Shown: positions 1-12,662 of the stretch, piece after piece
Layout of the letters: each line of letters begins with the position of its first letter
Position numbering within the stretch: the stretch's first letter is position 1
Assembly: GCA_033239525.1 (NCBI GenBank)
Contig: BSYO01000030.1
Coordinates: 4,130,850-4,194,849 of the forward strand
Origin: Nepenthes gracilis
Lineage: Eukaryota > Streptophyta > Magnoliopsida > Caryophyllales > Nepenthaceae
Direction: 5' to 3'
DNA length: 64,000 nt
Translations under genes and position numbers: made by a program
Notes under the pieces: model-generated
The model's input: only the letters and a program-made list of their open reading frames with translations
Databases searched by the model: none
What the model was told of the DNA's origin: nothing

Positions 1-783
1 CAATACAATATTCCATCCACAGAATAAACAGCCGTTTAAAGGACTATTTAGTTTTTTGAGAATATATTAAGGGTATCAATTTTGGAAATGAAAGAAAATT
101 GGCATAATTATTTGCCACTTGCCGAGCTCTCATATAATAACAACTATCAGTCAAGTATCGGGATGGCCCCTTTTAAGGCTTTGTATTGTTAGAGATGAAG
201 TTCTCCCATTAATTGGGAAGAAATAAGCGATCGCAAATTGTTGGGCTACAATATCATGCAGGATATATCAAAGAAAATTAACATCATTTAAGATCGGTTG
301 ATTGAGGCTCAAAGTCCCAGAAAGTTATGCTAATAAGAGGAGATTCAATTTGAAGTTTGAAGTGGGCGACCATGTATTTCTAAAAGTGTCTCTAAGGTAA
401 AAAATTTTGTGGTCTGGGATGAAGGATAAATTGAACCTAAGGTTCAATGGACCCTTTGAGATTTTGGGGCAAGTCAAAGAAGTGGCCTACAGATTGGTGT
501 TGCTTTCGAGTTTGACGAATTTCCACGATATATATCATGTTTCTATATTAAGAAAATTTATGTATGATCCTTCGCATGTGATTGAATTTAAGCCATTTGA
601 GATTGATGAGAATTTGTCCTACATTGAGGTGCCTATTCAGATTCTAGATCGAAGGGAGCAAGTGTTGAGGAACATGACAATTCTACTGATCAAGGTAATA
701 AGGATAAATCATTTGGTCGAAGGCAACTTGGGAGCACAAATATGAAGTCTCGCAGAAATTTCTCAATTTGTTTGATGATTGAG
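1..783 (+). pseudogene. Ty3/gypsy pol fragment, integrase C-terminus (Tekay-like element A)
   Basis: Three-frame reading gives the end of a Tekay/Del-type integrase. Around 88-260 are the NYLPLAELSYNN and SSIGMAPFKAL motifs of the integrase core C-terminal side. From 407 there is a continuous stretch with GPFEILGQVKEVAYRL, HDIYHVSILRKFMYDPSHV and the NHLVEGNLG tail typical of the end of pol. In-frame stops (for example after KALYC near 190) and frame changes break it, so it makes no polyprotein. The 5' part of the element lies left of the window. It would have joined cDNA to host DNA in the nucleus. It is followed by a polypurine stretch and an LTR, which fixes its orientation. Family assignment to Ty3/gypsy is secure; Tekay is inferred from motif wording. 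Confidence 0.85.
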
Positions 784-810
784 GTATGTAAATTTTGAAG
801 ATAAAATTTT

Positions 811-827
811 TATATGGATGGAAGAAT
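811..827 (+). promoter_or_regulatory. polypurine tract of element A
   Basis: A purine-rich run (atatggatggaagaat) lies directly before the LTR start, after a decayed match to the gaagacgaaattt block that precedes the PPT in the related composite element (12,631-12,662). It would prime plus-strand cDNA synthesis. It is decayed, with T interruptions. Confidence 0.55.
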
Positions 828-2822
828 TATAATACCTGGATTCTCATTTGGTTTATTGTAATATTAATTATGATTTTTGGGTTAATTGGGTGTGTTGAAA
901 TCAATTATATCATAGGAAAATTTGAAGGGTATTCAGATCAATAGTGTGGCGCTTGAAGCGCGATCAAGAGATGCCCGAGTGAGTGGGCTTGCGGCCAAGG
1001 CATGCTCGAGGCCACGCTTGAGTGCCGATTCCAGATTAGTTGTGCGCAAGGCGCTCCTAAGGCAGAGCTTGAACCCCGGTTTGGTTATAAAAGGGGTGCA
1101 GCACTACTATGCACATCATTTCATGTAAGAGAAGCAGAGAAGAGAGAGAGAACTGGAGAAAGAAGAGGGAGAAGGTGGAGTTCAGGTACTTCGAAATATC
1201 CTTTCGTCAGATTTATTTTGTATAAAGTCGAGACAAATATCTATAAACTCTATCCTTTATCTGATTTCATATTTGATAATATTTTCTTATGTTTTGATGA
1301 TTTTATGTACATGCATATCATTTTAATTACCTGATCTATTTCATGTGGACATGCATGCCATATTTACCAGTTGATCTGGGCTTTTTGTTGGGGTCCTTGT
1401 AATTTTGAGGATTTTATGAAAACCTGTATAAATATTTGAGTTCGTATATATTCAGTATCAATATATTTGTATGGAAAGGAGTATAAAACTTGCATAGGCA
1501 GTGCATCAGTATACATGCATGTGCCAGGGATAAGGTCGCTACCTTTGTAATTCAATATGCAATCTGATTTGGATATGTATTATCTGGTGCCTGTCCCGAA
1601 CAGAAGACTTTGTTCTCAAAGGGAAAATATTTGTGACTCCCTTTTTCACTAACAGAAAGAGGCATTTTTCATAGCTAGACCTACCCCATTGTTTGTTTAA
1701 ATGAGAACCATTGTAAGATAATTACGAGAATTTTATATATATTTAAATCTCCTGATATATCTAATAAACTTAAGGATTGTACCCAAAGTCATAGGTGACA
1801 AAACATAGTGTGAAAGTTATGTATTTATGGGAGACAATATTTATAGATGGCCTTACCTACTAGCCAAAAATTCAAATAGATTAGTTTAAGATTAATGGGG
1901 ATATGTGTAACATTTTCTTAAGTTAGTCTTTTAAAAGAAAATCTTTGGCTCTCCAATTGTGCATGCTTTGTATTGTGACATGGATTTATATTTGGACTTC
2001 AATTTGAGATTCACAAATTTGCCCAAGGATAGAAATCTTGTCGGTCTCGTACATTTGATATATGATTTGTCCCGAAACATATTTAATTTATATATTTTTA
2101 TTCCACCTTTGTTATTCGTGTGTAATTTGGATCCAAATTTCCTTTTGTTCAGTGTGCACTTCATATAGACATGATACCGGATCACAATTTTCTATATAAT
2201 ATAATTTGGATTATAAGATTTGATTACAGATCACAATTTGATATGAAACTGTCCTGAGATGACCACGTTTGAACGGATTGTGGTTTTAGTATGAAACTAC
2301 CCTCAGGATTTTTGTTGATTTTCGGACCCTACGATTTGTTTGATGTGCCTTGTTTATATTATTTGACTTCTCCCCTTTGATTGTGGACTTATACATATAT
2401 TATTTTCTGCATATATACTAATACTTATTAAACTTTAAACTCATATTTTCATATTTATCCCTTCAGACTAGTGGGTTGGATACACTTATAAGAGTTTGGA
2501 TATAATCTGATGCAACATTATTCGTTTAATGAGTATGATATTTTATTTTGATTAGTATTCAATCTTGGAGGTATATTTTGGATAATTGAGTATGTCCACA
2601 TGAGGGCTTTTGGATCATATTTTGAGAATTTGTTGGTTTGGATACCTTGCATAGATGAGTTATTATTATTATCCAATTATCACTCTTCTGATATTTGGAT
2701 AATAGGTCATTTGTATTGTCTGAATTTATATTTGATAAAGTCCTGTGTGGGTTTTAATTTTATTGGGCGATATGTATTTCTATTTTGTCATACCTGACTT
2801 GTTTTGGATTAGGTTCGTAACA
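828..2822 (+). mobile_element. 3' LTR of Tekay-like element A
   Basis: The block starts at tataatacc (decayed from tgtaatacc) right after the PPT and ends gttcgtaaca, giving an LTR of about 2.0 kb. It contains a GC-rich island with gcgcttgaagcgc-type words (945-1,080), a TATA box at 1,086 and an AG-rich leader (1,130-1,180). This is the same layout as the other Tekay LTRs in the window. The sequence after 2,822 is copia pol on the other strand, which supports the right boundary. The left partner LTR is outside the window, so LTR identity and TSD cannot be checked. Small ORFs inside are not conserved and are ignored. Confidence 0.7.
1086..1094 (+). promoter_or_regulatory. TATA box of element A LTR
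   Basis: tataaaagg follows the GC-rich island and precedes the AG-rich leader, as expected for an LTR Pol II promoter. Function is inferred from position only. Confidence 0.5.
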
Positions 2823-3119
2823 ATATCAATTCATTTAGAAGAATTAACTTTTTCAACAAATTGTTAGAAAAAATCAGATCATCAAATATTTCTATATCAA
2901 ATTTAATTTCTTTTAGATAAATTAAATAATTGTTTGAAATAACAAATCTCATTTCCCTATAATAATTTTTTAATATTGCTTCTTGTGGTCATTCTATGAT
3001 TTGTTCAATGGTGACAACATTATCATAGAAAATAGAATCATTAATTTGTTAATTATTGTTATTAAATTATTTAATAATAGTTGGGATAATAATTTTTTTT
3101 TTGAAGTTATGAGTAAATG
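2823..3119 (-). pseudogene. Ty1/copia pol remnant, integrase-RT linker and RT N-terminus
   Basis: Reverse-strand translation gives a PQEAILKNYYREMRFVIS segment followed by NNYLIYLKEIKFDI and a FDDLIFSNNL segment. These align by eye with the copia block that joins integrase to reverse transcriptase (a PQE...R-RRPAI-DDY--YL-E-EFDI pattern). The fragment is AT-rich and carries stops. It continues the copia pol that breaks off at 16,814, because the composite gypsy element between 3,125 and 16,808 interrupts it. Copia membership is inferred from pattern memory, without an alignment. Confidence 0.6.
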
Positions 3120-3490
3120 GGTTTTGTTAGGTTCCGGTTCCAAAGCGTTATAATTAGAAAGGTAATCAAAATGATAATAATTAAAATTAGACTGAAAATG
3201 TCGAAAAAATTAAGACTGGAAGCAAAAGAGAGGGATTTATGCTCAACGCCTGATGACAACCCAAGGCGCCACTCGGACGCGTATAGAAAACCTTAGTGCC
3301 CGAGGGAAGCTCGAGCCAAGGGCCGGGCAGATATAATTGAAGAGCCACGCTCGATGGTGATCGAGCACTAGCTGGGCGCATTTGAAAGAATGCCTCAGTT
3401 AAAGTGCACTCGATGAGCGCGCGAAGTGCGGCATTGATAGTAGGGTCTCGCACGATTACCGCTCGACTAGCGCTTGAGTGCCAATCGTGG

Positions 3491-3500
3491 TATTTAAATA
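3491..3500 (+). promoter_or_regulatory. TATA box of element B left LTR
   Basis: tatttaaata lies downstream of the GC-rich gctcgag-like block and upstream of an AG-rich leader (3,546-3,580). The middle LTR keeps a similar tatttaaacg at about 13,029. Confidence 0.5.
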
Positions 3501-5176
3501 TGCTAGGATTTATTTCTTGTCATTTTTTCGTCCTTTTGATTTTTTGAGAGAGAGAGTGCCGACCAAGAGAGAGAAAGGAGAAGATCAAAGCCTTAGAGCC
3601 CGAATCCGTCCAAGAGCTAGTTAGAAAGGTTGAAAATCGGGCCGAGGCAAGTGCTCCCATACCCTTTTTATCCTCTTTTTTTATTTTTACTCATTTTCCT
3701 TTAGGTATTCTCGTCCTGGTACCCACCACATCATGAGAGATATGGTACCCATGACCCTAATATAATTTATTTATCGTTTGGCACCCGATTGCCCCTTCAA
3801 TTTGCTCTGTTTAGCTTTGCCAATCCCTAACCTGTGCCCTGTTTGTGTTTTCACCTTACCCTTTGAATTTTATGCTTATTTGTCCTCAATTTATGAATTA
3901 TCATGTCCGAATTATGTACATATATCGACCGGCCATTCGATCTCACAAGTATCAACCCATTTGCAATATCCGAAAGCTCTAAAAACGGCCCTGCCACTAT
4001 TCACATGAGACCAATGAGAACTTTGCACGTTTTTACTCTATCTAATGTTTATGAAATTTATGTCTAATTGAAAGCCTCAAGAAAATGTATTTGTGATCCG
4101 TTGTGAAGGAAATGTGTCCCGGAGGCCCCCCAAAGTGATAATTGTCAAATGGTGGTAAGGAATTCTAATCCTTCCCTTGTATTATGATACTCATGCATCC
4201 AATTAACTCATTAAAAGACTTAAGTCCAAAGGAAAGATAATAATCATACATGCAATTGGAGGAAAATCCACAATGTGATTATGTGATCAAATTATTCTCT
4301 TGGATGGAGATATTATGAATTAAATTATGGTGGACCTTCCTCAAATGAATAAGAAACCGTGAAATTAGGACCACAGAATTGTGTTATAGAGGAATACCCC
4401 TTGGCCTGCCATTAGGATTACAATAGAGACTCAAGAATTACTCCGACTGCTTATCGTAGTTGATGATACTATTGGCAAGCCTTAGGATATTACTGCGGAA
4501 GGATGATGACTGCCTCTAGACCGCAAGAGGTTAGGATAGTGTTTTATCGATCCTGTATAACCGGATGATAGGCATACTGCTATACCACGTGGTGATCGGC
4601 CTGTTGAGAGGCATTGTATATGGATGGCCCCTCCTCTAGGTCGATAATAAGAGCTCACAGCCTTAGGTCATGTGGAGTATCATGATCTTTTTTCGTCCTC
4701 CCACACCTTTAGTTAGTAAGGCTTACTAACTTTAGTCCGCAAAGACAAATAACTATACATGAAATATATCCCAAAAAGAAGTAAACAATATTTCAAAGCA
4801 TATTCAAACACGTTCCTGCTTATTCATCCCTTTCATGATTATATGTCCATCATTTGCTTAGCTTTGCTTATATTGTCTATTTCTTTTGATTCTGATGCAC
4901 TTGTTGAGTTGTTAGCTCACTCTTACTTCTTCTTTCTTCTACATGAGCACACTGTTATGTCTGACGAGTCCGAGAGGGCGGTAGGCACAGTATAGGTAGT
5001 TGGTACTGATTCGAGAGCTCTTGAGGACTTAGTCTTATGATTTTGTATGAAACATGGATATGAAACTATTTGTTTTGATACTTATGAAAATGTATGATGA
5101 TAATGATGGATGTGTAGTTTTGCTTTCCACCGTATATGATGGATGTAGTAGCTTCTGCAGGTTTTTTTATGGTTAT

Positions 5177-7693
5177 TGTGATGGACCGGATTATTTTTCT
5201 AACAAATAACCTCCGTCAATGGTAACACAACTAAAGCCCATAATTAACCTATGGATTCTATAGAAATTTCGGCAGAGTTTCCTCTACAATTGGACGAAAT
5301 CCAAAAATACAATCTGCTTAAATACATCCTGTACAAACACACATCTAACCAAAATAATTAACACAAAGCCTACAACACAACACACAAGATCACAACATCT
5401 GCTATATCATCCATGGCTCCAATACAGTACTCCTATCTACCGTATTAGATCTAGAGAGATAACATCTAAAATAAAATAAAGCTCAAAACATCAATATAGA
5501 TGCGAAAGTGTAACTAAATCATCAAAACCTGTGGAAGTATAACAAAACCATAATATATAATAACAAGCCACCTTCATCAATGAGTGGCTGTTACATCCCA
5601 TTACTACAATATGACCAAATCTTCAATGTACTTGACGTCCAGCTAACCCCTTCAAGCAAGTCTCTCTCCTTGCTCTAACTAATCTGGCGATGGCTAAGTG
5701 TTCTCATCTGGAAAGATAAACGACAAGAATGAGCGTACAGCTCAGCAAATATAATCATAAATCACATCTCATAGTAGAAAGTAACAGAAGCAATAACTGA
5801 AAAGGGGGGACACGTGTAATCTCAACAATCATGAATCTTGAGAGGGAAACTGGGGAGATCTGGGATTATTAGATTCTCATGGTTACATCGGTTATGTATT
5901 ATTCATTTTCATCATTATATCATCTTTGTAGACCCGGGCTAGTAGGCCGTACTAACTAACGATGCGAGAGAATGAGGAAAGGAATGTGCTCGCTACATAT
6001 TCTAAAGCCATGGCTACATTTTAGGTCTGCAACTGGACCATCGGTTGCATCTCCACTGTACAACATTTAACCAAACGGCTACATTTTAGGCCTGCAGCAC
6101 TCGGCCATCTCAACACGCCCCATATCCCCCGGGGACTAGGACAATCCTCATTCTCCCACAGTAGTTTCCTAAAGCGTACCACGAACATCACCCGCTCCCA
6201 CGAGCGGCCAGAATACGTGGCCAGGTGTTCCTCGAGTTCACACCGCAATGGACATGGTAAGCTAAAGAATACTACCCCTATGAATCATGGTCCGAGTTTC
6301 AAGGTTAGTTTCCACACTTGGAGAGGAAAATCCATATTTGCCATACACATTCACAACTCGAAAAAATCCCATTCCCGTCACATACATCTCCATCCAGATC
6401 ATTCCATCACATACATCTCCATCCGGGAGATCATTCCATCACATTGTACAATGTGGATTCCCTTTCATTTACTTGCTCGATTCACAACTTTTTGTGGGAT
6501 TCAATCCCATTATTCTTAACAAATCATTCCAAGTTCACGAGGGAGATTAGGATTTCTTACCTCTGATGATCACATATCATTTAGAAGCCTCCGAGACTCA
6601 TTCCCTTGCTTCCGGCACATGGATACACATTTCGGAGCTTACATTACACTGAAACAATTAGACATCACTTTCATAACAATTAAACGAGGGCAAAGTATGT
6701 AAATTTCCCATTTATTTTTGGATGAACAGTGTCATGGGGCTTTTAGAGCATCCGGACGCCGCGAACGGTTCGATACTTGTAAATCAGACGTCCGGTTAAT
6801 ACATACACACAATTGGGACGTGGTGATTCATCTTTTGGGGTCGATTCAACATACAATGAAGGTTGAAACATGCAATTTTCCCCTTTACACTCGAATGAAC
6901 AGTGTCAAGGCCAATTTAGAGGGCCCGGACACTACGATCGGGTCAAAACGTGCGAGATCAAACTCACGGCCGACATATATACATATTTAGGACGTGGGGA
7001 TTCATATTTTGAGGTCAATTTCATGATACGTGGAAGGGAGACTGAAAATCCCCAATTTTGTGGGTTAGGGTTTCGGTGAAACCAAACCGAATGGATCGGA
7101 CACGATTCGAACAACTAACTGCATATCCCTTGATCATTAATTATGAGTTTCAAGATTCTAACATTTATAATGGGTATCGACACAAAATACCTAACCAAAT
7201 CAAGAAAAACATCAAAACAGGATGAGAAGTGAGTATGAGAACACTTGCCTCGACGCGTGCTTTCACCTTTGTAAGTAGCTCTCGGACGGATTTGGACTTC
7301 ATGGCCTCGATCTCCTCCCTTCTCTCACTAGAATCGGTGCTCTCTCTCTCTCTAGAAGCTTTTGGGATCATGGGAAAAGGAGGAGAAAGAAGCACGACGT
7401 GGCTTAAAAAGGCACCACCGCTCGAGCACGCCTCGAGCGAGCATCAGGCGAGTGCGATTCTAGAATTCCGCTCGACCGGCCAGTGGGCGGGCGCAATTCT
7501 GGAAATTGTGCTCAAGCCACAGCTCGAGCGTGTAGCAGGCGCAAGCCTGCTAGCAGCGCTTCAGCAGCACGAACCCGAATTCTTCTCAATTTTTCTTCCG
7601 ATACCCAACCTTATTCGTTCCATAGGCCTAGTATTGATCATTAACATACTAATCACCTCATTATTATCAAGTTTTCAAACCTGAAACCTCACA
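5177..7693 (-). mobile_element. solo LTR of the LARD-like family C, nested in element B
   Basis: The block reads tgtgatggaccgg to gaaacctcaca and is flanked by gttat on both sides (5,172-5,176 and 7,694-7,698). Removing it and one gttat restores the continuous sequence seen in the sister LTR at 15,472. Its reverse complement matches the LTRs of the 19,930-28,459 element from tgtgaggttt to the terminal tgac(a/g)gaggttat block. At 2,517 bp it is close to their 2.7 kb. It carries no internal region, so it is a solo LTR formed by LTR-LTR recombination. It is more diverged than the 19,930/25,735 pair. It contains the rc of the telo-box-like agggttt and of the CTCGAG-rich promoter block. Confidence 0.93.
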
Positions 7694-7907
7694 GTTATAA
7701 TTGGTTTCCTAGTTGGTATCCTTTCTGAACCGGTGTTGTACCAGAGTTATGACTCCGGTGCCACCTGTGTTGTTTTGATGGCTTAGGGATCCTATGTATT
7801 TGTGTAGTGTTTATTTATGATTGTTATACAGGATTTATATTTGGAGAATGTCCATTTTATAGACGAAACTCTGCCAGATTCTCTGCAGAATTTTTTATCT
7901 GTCACAA

Positions 7908-7920
7908 TTAGTATCAGAGA
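7908..7920 (+). promoter_or_regulatory. primer binding site of element B
   Basis: ttagtatcagaga is a decayed form of the tggtatcagag initiator-methionine tRNA primer site used by many plant Ty3/gypsy elements. It sits two bases after the LTR end and is seen again, more decayed, at 15,689-15,700. Confidence 0.75.
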
Positions 7921-8181
7921 AAATAATGCCTTAGAATTGATTTGAATCATATGAGAAAGCTTAGGATAGTATAGGCTAAGGCTCGATAAATGAACATCGA
8001 TATAGAAGGACCAAGTTAGGATAGAAAGCTCTAGTTATTCTAACTTGCGTAACTTAGACTAAAGGCCAAGAGAGGATAGTAGTTTTATTTAATTGCGTAA
8101 ATAGTAATGTCGTAATTAAGGTTTGATCTTTGGACTAACCCGTAATCATTCTTATTTCAGAAGTGCTTTCTAAAGTCAAGC

Positions 8182-9297
8182 ATGCCACCTAGATGTGGAG
8201 GTTCGTGGAGTGGTAGTCGTTCCCAAGATCGAGAGGCCGAATACTTGAATTTGTTGGAGTGTATTATGAACATTATTGAGAATATGGAGTAGAGAATTGT
8301 TTACCCTATCCCAGCTTCGACTCCAGTTTAGGCCCCTGTTATCCCGGGATCATTCGCATATGATCACTTCGTCCAGGAGCGACTTCCTATGTTTCTAGGG
8401 GAGCCCCACCCTGTAAAAGCAGGCACGTGGTTTGAGAGCCTAAAGAAGGTATTCACCATCATCTATTGCCCCGAGGAGGATTGGGTTCTGTTTATGTCCT
8501 ACCGACTGGAGGGTAAGACGCATTATTGGGGGATGATGAAGAAGAGGGCGTTGGGAGTGCTTGAAGATGAGATCACATGGCAGATGTTCAAGTAGGCATT
8601 CATGGAAAAGTATTTCCCTTCTAGCCTCCATGTCCAAAAGGAAGAGGAATTTATTCATTTGGGTGGCCGGACCGTGGCCCAATATGATGCTAAGTTTACT
8701 GAATTGTCACGGTTGGCTTCTTATATGGTAGAGGATGAGGAGAGGAAGACAAGAAACTTTCTACAGGGCTTGCGGGATGATATTCGCAAGCATTTGGCAA
8801 CCCTCAAGCTGACGACCTATGCAGATATGTTGGATTGTGCCCTGATCCACAAGTAAGAGCTTGCAAAGGAAGAGTTCTATAAGAAACGGTTGTCACACAA
8901 GAGTGGGGTTAGTGCTAGTTCAAGAACTAGTTTGGGGAGGCCATTCAAGAAGTCTGAGCAGTCAGATTCTGGTAAGAAGAGTGGTCAAACCTCGACATCG
9001 TCTCAAGCTTTAGTGGGCACGTGCCAACATTGCAGGAAAATGCATGAAAGTAGGCCTTATTTCAAGTTGATGGGCCCCTGTTTCAATTGTGGCCAAGTGG
9101 GGCATAGAGCCAAGGAATGCCCTCAGCTGCTGAAAATTTGTGCTCCAAAGCCGATGGTGCAAGGGAAGGCCTTTGTGGTATCTGTGAGCGAGGCCAGGGC
9201 GTTGGACAACATGGTGGAAGGTATACTCCCTATTTGTGGTATTTCCTATTCAATGTTTTTAGATTTTGGGTCCACGCATTCGTTCATTTTTTCCTGA
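8182..9297 (+). pseudogene. gag-protease of Tekay-like element B
   Basis: The reading frame opens at the ATG of MPPRCGG. It then shows a retrotransposon gag domain (around 8,389-8,856, with AFMEKYFPSSL and FTELSRLASYM), a basic serine-rich linker, a CCHC knuckle CFNCGQVGHRAKEC (9,079-9,120), and a protease core FLDFGSTHSF where the usual DSG is DFG (9,258-9,290). The frame is interrupted by stops at about 8,290, 8,329, 8,593, 8,854 and 9,295 with no frameshift. Several stops sit where CAG or CAA would give the expected glutamine. The second copy at 16,105 still reads cag where this one has tag. Gag would form the virus-like particle and protease would mature it. Confidence 0.88.
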
Positions 9298-12200
9298 TTG
9301 GTCTGTCATATTGCACCCTCCCCCATGACCCTTAATTTCTCTTTGGTCGTATCTACACCCACGAGGTCTTCTATTATGATTAATGTTTCCTACCCAGGGT
9401 GAGTTGTGGAAGTGAATGGGATAGCTTTTGTTGTTGATTTGATCCTCCTGGATATGCATGATTTTGATGTCATTTTAGGCATGTATTGGTTGTCTAAATA
9501 TCATGCAACTATTGACTGCTTCCACGAGAGGGTGGACTTTGCCATCTCAAAATGTGAACCTTTTCATGTTTGGGGGGTTCGGAGAGTAGAGGCATCTAGT
9601 TTTATTTCAACTCTCCAAGCCTGCCATTTGTTGAAGAGCAGGTGTGAAGCCTTTCTGGCTTACGCTAATATGATGGAGAGTCGGGAGTTGTCTGTGAACG
9701 ACATTCCGGTTATGTGCGAGTTCGAAGATGTGTTTTCTGACAAGTTGTCTGCTTTACCGCCACACCGTGAAATTGAGTTTGGGATTGATCTTATGCCAGG
9801 ATCGGCACCTATGTCAATGACTCCCTATCGTATAGCTCCTGCTGAGCTGAAGGAGTTGAAATAGCAGTTGTAGGATTTGCTCGATATGGATTTTATTAGA
9901 CCCAATGTTTCGCTGTGGGGTGTTCCAGTCCTATTTGTTAAGAAAAAGGATGAGACCTTGAGGTTGTGCATAGACTATCGTGAGATGAACAAGATCATGA
10001 TTAAGAACAAGCATCCGTTGCCACAGATTGATAATCTCTTCGATCAGTTATAGGGGACCCGAGTGTTCTCTAAAATTGATCTTCAGTCCGAATATCATCA
10101 GCTTCGCATCAAGCAGGAAGATGTAGCAAAGACGGCTTTCTGGACAAGGTATGGTCATTACGAATTCCTTGTGATGCCATTCGGATTGACTAATGCACTA
10201 GCCATGTTTATGGATCTGATGAATCGGACCTTCCAGCCACACTTTGATAACTTTGTCATGGTTTTCATCGACGACATCTTGATTTATTCCAAGGATTGTA
10301 CCGAGCATGAAGGGTACTTGAGAATCGTGCTTCAGACCCTTTGGGAGCATCAGTTGTTCGCAAAGTTGAGGAAGTGTGAGTTTTGGCTCAATGAGGTAAT
10401 ATTCTTGGGCCACGTCATTTCTAATGGAGGCGTCTCGGTGAACCTGAAGAAAGTTGAGGCAGTGATTAGTTGGAGTCGACCCACGACCGTGTCGGAGATC
10501 CAAAGCTTCTTGGGGATGGTCGGGTACTACCACCGTTTTGTGGAGAATTCCTCTCGAATTGCTTTACTTTTCACTCGTTTGACGAAGAAAGAAGCGAGCT
10601 TTGATTGGACCAAAGAGTGTAACAGAAGTTTCCAAGAGTTGAAGGATCGGTTGATGTCTACTTCGATTTTCACTCTTCCTAATAATTTTGGTGGGTTTGA
10701 GGTGTATTGTGATGCCTTTAAGGTGGGGCTCAGTTGTGTCCTCATGCAGAATGGAAAGGTGGTTGCATATGGGTCTCGGTAGTTGAAGACCCACAAGAAG
10801 AACTACCCGACCCATGATTTGGAGTTAACCATCATGGTTTTTGCGTTGAATATTTAAAGGCACTATTTGTATGGCGAGAAATTTCTAGTGTACTCTGACC
10901 ACAAAAGCCTTAAGTATTTGTTTTCACAGAAGGAGCTGAATATGAGGCAGTGGTGATGGATGGAGTTCCTCAAGGATTATGATTGTGAGATCCAGTATCG
11001 GCTGAGGAAAGCAAATGTGGTTGCAAATGCTCTGAGTCGCCAAACTTGTTTGGTCGCGACGATGCAGATTAAGCAAATGGAGATATTGGACTGTCTGCAG
11101 TCTTGTCACATTCAGCGCTATGTTAGAGCAATAGGATAATATTATCCTTTTTGTAGGTGCAGCCTGAGATCCTCCAAAGGATCAAGGAATGGCAAGTCAA
11201 TGACCCGTTTTTATGGACATTGTTAGCGACCACGGTAGAGATTCCTGAGTTGACTTTAATGTACGTGCAAATGGGATTCTGAGATTCTGGAAGCGGTTTT
11301 GTATATCAGATGATAAGGCTTTGAAGGAAGAGATCATGAAAGAGGCTCATAGGACTCAGTACACAATTCACCCCGAAATAAACAAGATGTACCAGGACTT
11401 GAAGAAAATGTTCTGGTGGATGAACATGTGGAGGGGGATTGTTGCCTTTGTGGGTCAATGTCTTATCTATCATTAGCTGAAGGCTGAAAGGAGGAAGCCT
11501 TTTGGATTACTGTAGCCCTTGCCTGTCCCCAGTTGAAAGTGGGAAGACATTTCGATGGGTTTTGTATCTGGGTTGCCTAGGACTCTTAAAAACCATGATG
11601 CAATCTAGGTCATTGTGGATCGACTGACAAAATATGCCCAATTTATAGCCATTTGGACTACGTATTCCCATGATCGTCTGGCACAGCTGTACATCAGCGA
11701 GGTCGTTAGGTTCCACGGTGTGCCAGCATCTATTGTGTCCAATCATGATCCACAGTTCATCTCTAAATATTAGGAGGGCTTGCATCGAGAATTAAGGACA
11801 AATTTGAAATTTAGTATGGCTTACTATCCTTAGATTGATGGTCAGTTTGAGCAGACGATTTAGATATTGGAGGATATGTTTAGAGTTTCGGTGATGGAGA
11901 TGAGAGGTATTTGGAATGATCATCTAGTGTTGGCCAAGTTTGCCTACAATAATAGATTCCAAGTAAGCATCGATATGGCTCCCTTCGAGGCACTTTATGG
12001 TAGGAAGTACCGATCACCCATCCATTGGGAGAAGATGGGGGATAGACATTTGCTGGGTCCTGATGTAATTCGAGAAATATCGAAAAAGATTACGGTGGTT
12101 TTTGAGAAGCTGAAGGTCGCCTAGTGTCGACAGAAGAGTTACGTCGATCGGAGGAGATCCGAGCTCAGATTCGAGGTTGGAGATTTTGCCTTTCTCAAGG

Positions 12201-12560
12201 TGTTGCCGTGGAAGGGAGTTTCTAGATTTTGTGTTAAAGGGAAGTTGAAGCCACGTTTTATTGGGCCCTTCAAGATTCTCGAGAGAGTTGGTGTAGTAGC
12301 ATATCGTTCGGCGTTGCCACCGAGTTTGACCGAGGTGCACAATGTCTCCCATGTTTCAATGTTGAAGAAGTACGTCTATGATTCGGTGCATGTAATTAAT
12401 TATGGTCCCTTGGCTATCAATGAAGATTTACATATGTGGAGGAGCTAGTAGAGATCTTAGATCGTAATGACCAAATTTTGCACTAAAAGACAATGCCTCT
12501 CATGAAGGTTTTATGGAAGAATCATTCCCGCAAGGAGGCGATGTAGGAGAGAGGGGACGA
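9298..12560 (+). pseudogene. pol (RT, RNase H, integrase) of Tekay-like element B
   Basis: In order: the protease-RT linker with EIEFGIDLMPG (9,770), RT with [27 protein letters not shown] and the catalytic [10 protein letters not shown] (10,063-10,300), and RNase H with [10 protein letters not shown] (10,700). Next come the integrase zinc-binding region (about 11,340-11,490), the integrase core with FAYNNRFQVSI and APFEALYGRKYRSPIHWEK (11,940-12,040), and the C-terminal GPFKILERVGVVAYRS with HVSMLKKYVYDSVHV (12,260-12,400). It stays in the gag frame through about 10,782. After that at least one frameshift occurs before 11,867. Stops include two tag codons near 9,862-9,876 and one at 10,050. 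It would copy RNA to cDNA and integrate it. Clade call rests on remembered Tekay wording. Confidence 0.9.
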
Positions 12561-12648
12561 TATCTGAGAAAAGTACCCTCATCTTTTCTAAGGTACGCAA
12601 GATTAATTGATTCCTAAAACTCGTTAATTTCGAAGACGAAATTTCTAT

Positions 12649-12662
12649 AAGTGAGGGAGAGT
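12649..12662 (+). promoter_or_regulatory. polypurine tract of element B
   Basis: aagtgagggagagt directly precedes the tgttaggtttcgg start of the middle LTR. It follows a gaagacgaaattt block like that of the other Tekay elements here. Confidence 0.75.

Larger units (their letters stand above)
3125..7906 (+). repeat. left LTR of element B (interrupted)
   Basis: It starts tgttaggttccgg and ends ctgtcaca just before the primer binding site. Without the nested solo LTR and one TSD copy it is about 2,260 bp, the same size as the middle LTR without its LINE. The two align end to end by eye, for example the ggtggtaaggaattctaat block at 4,152 and 13,705, and the gagctcacagccttaggtc block at 4,651 and 14,205. 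Confidence 0.85.

Noticed and set aside
2600..2797. Small hydrophobic frame that could look like a membrane protein
   Set aside because: Inside the 3' LTR of element A; T-rich DNA gives hydrophobic translations by chance.
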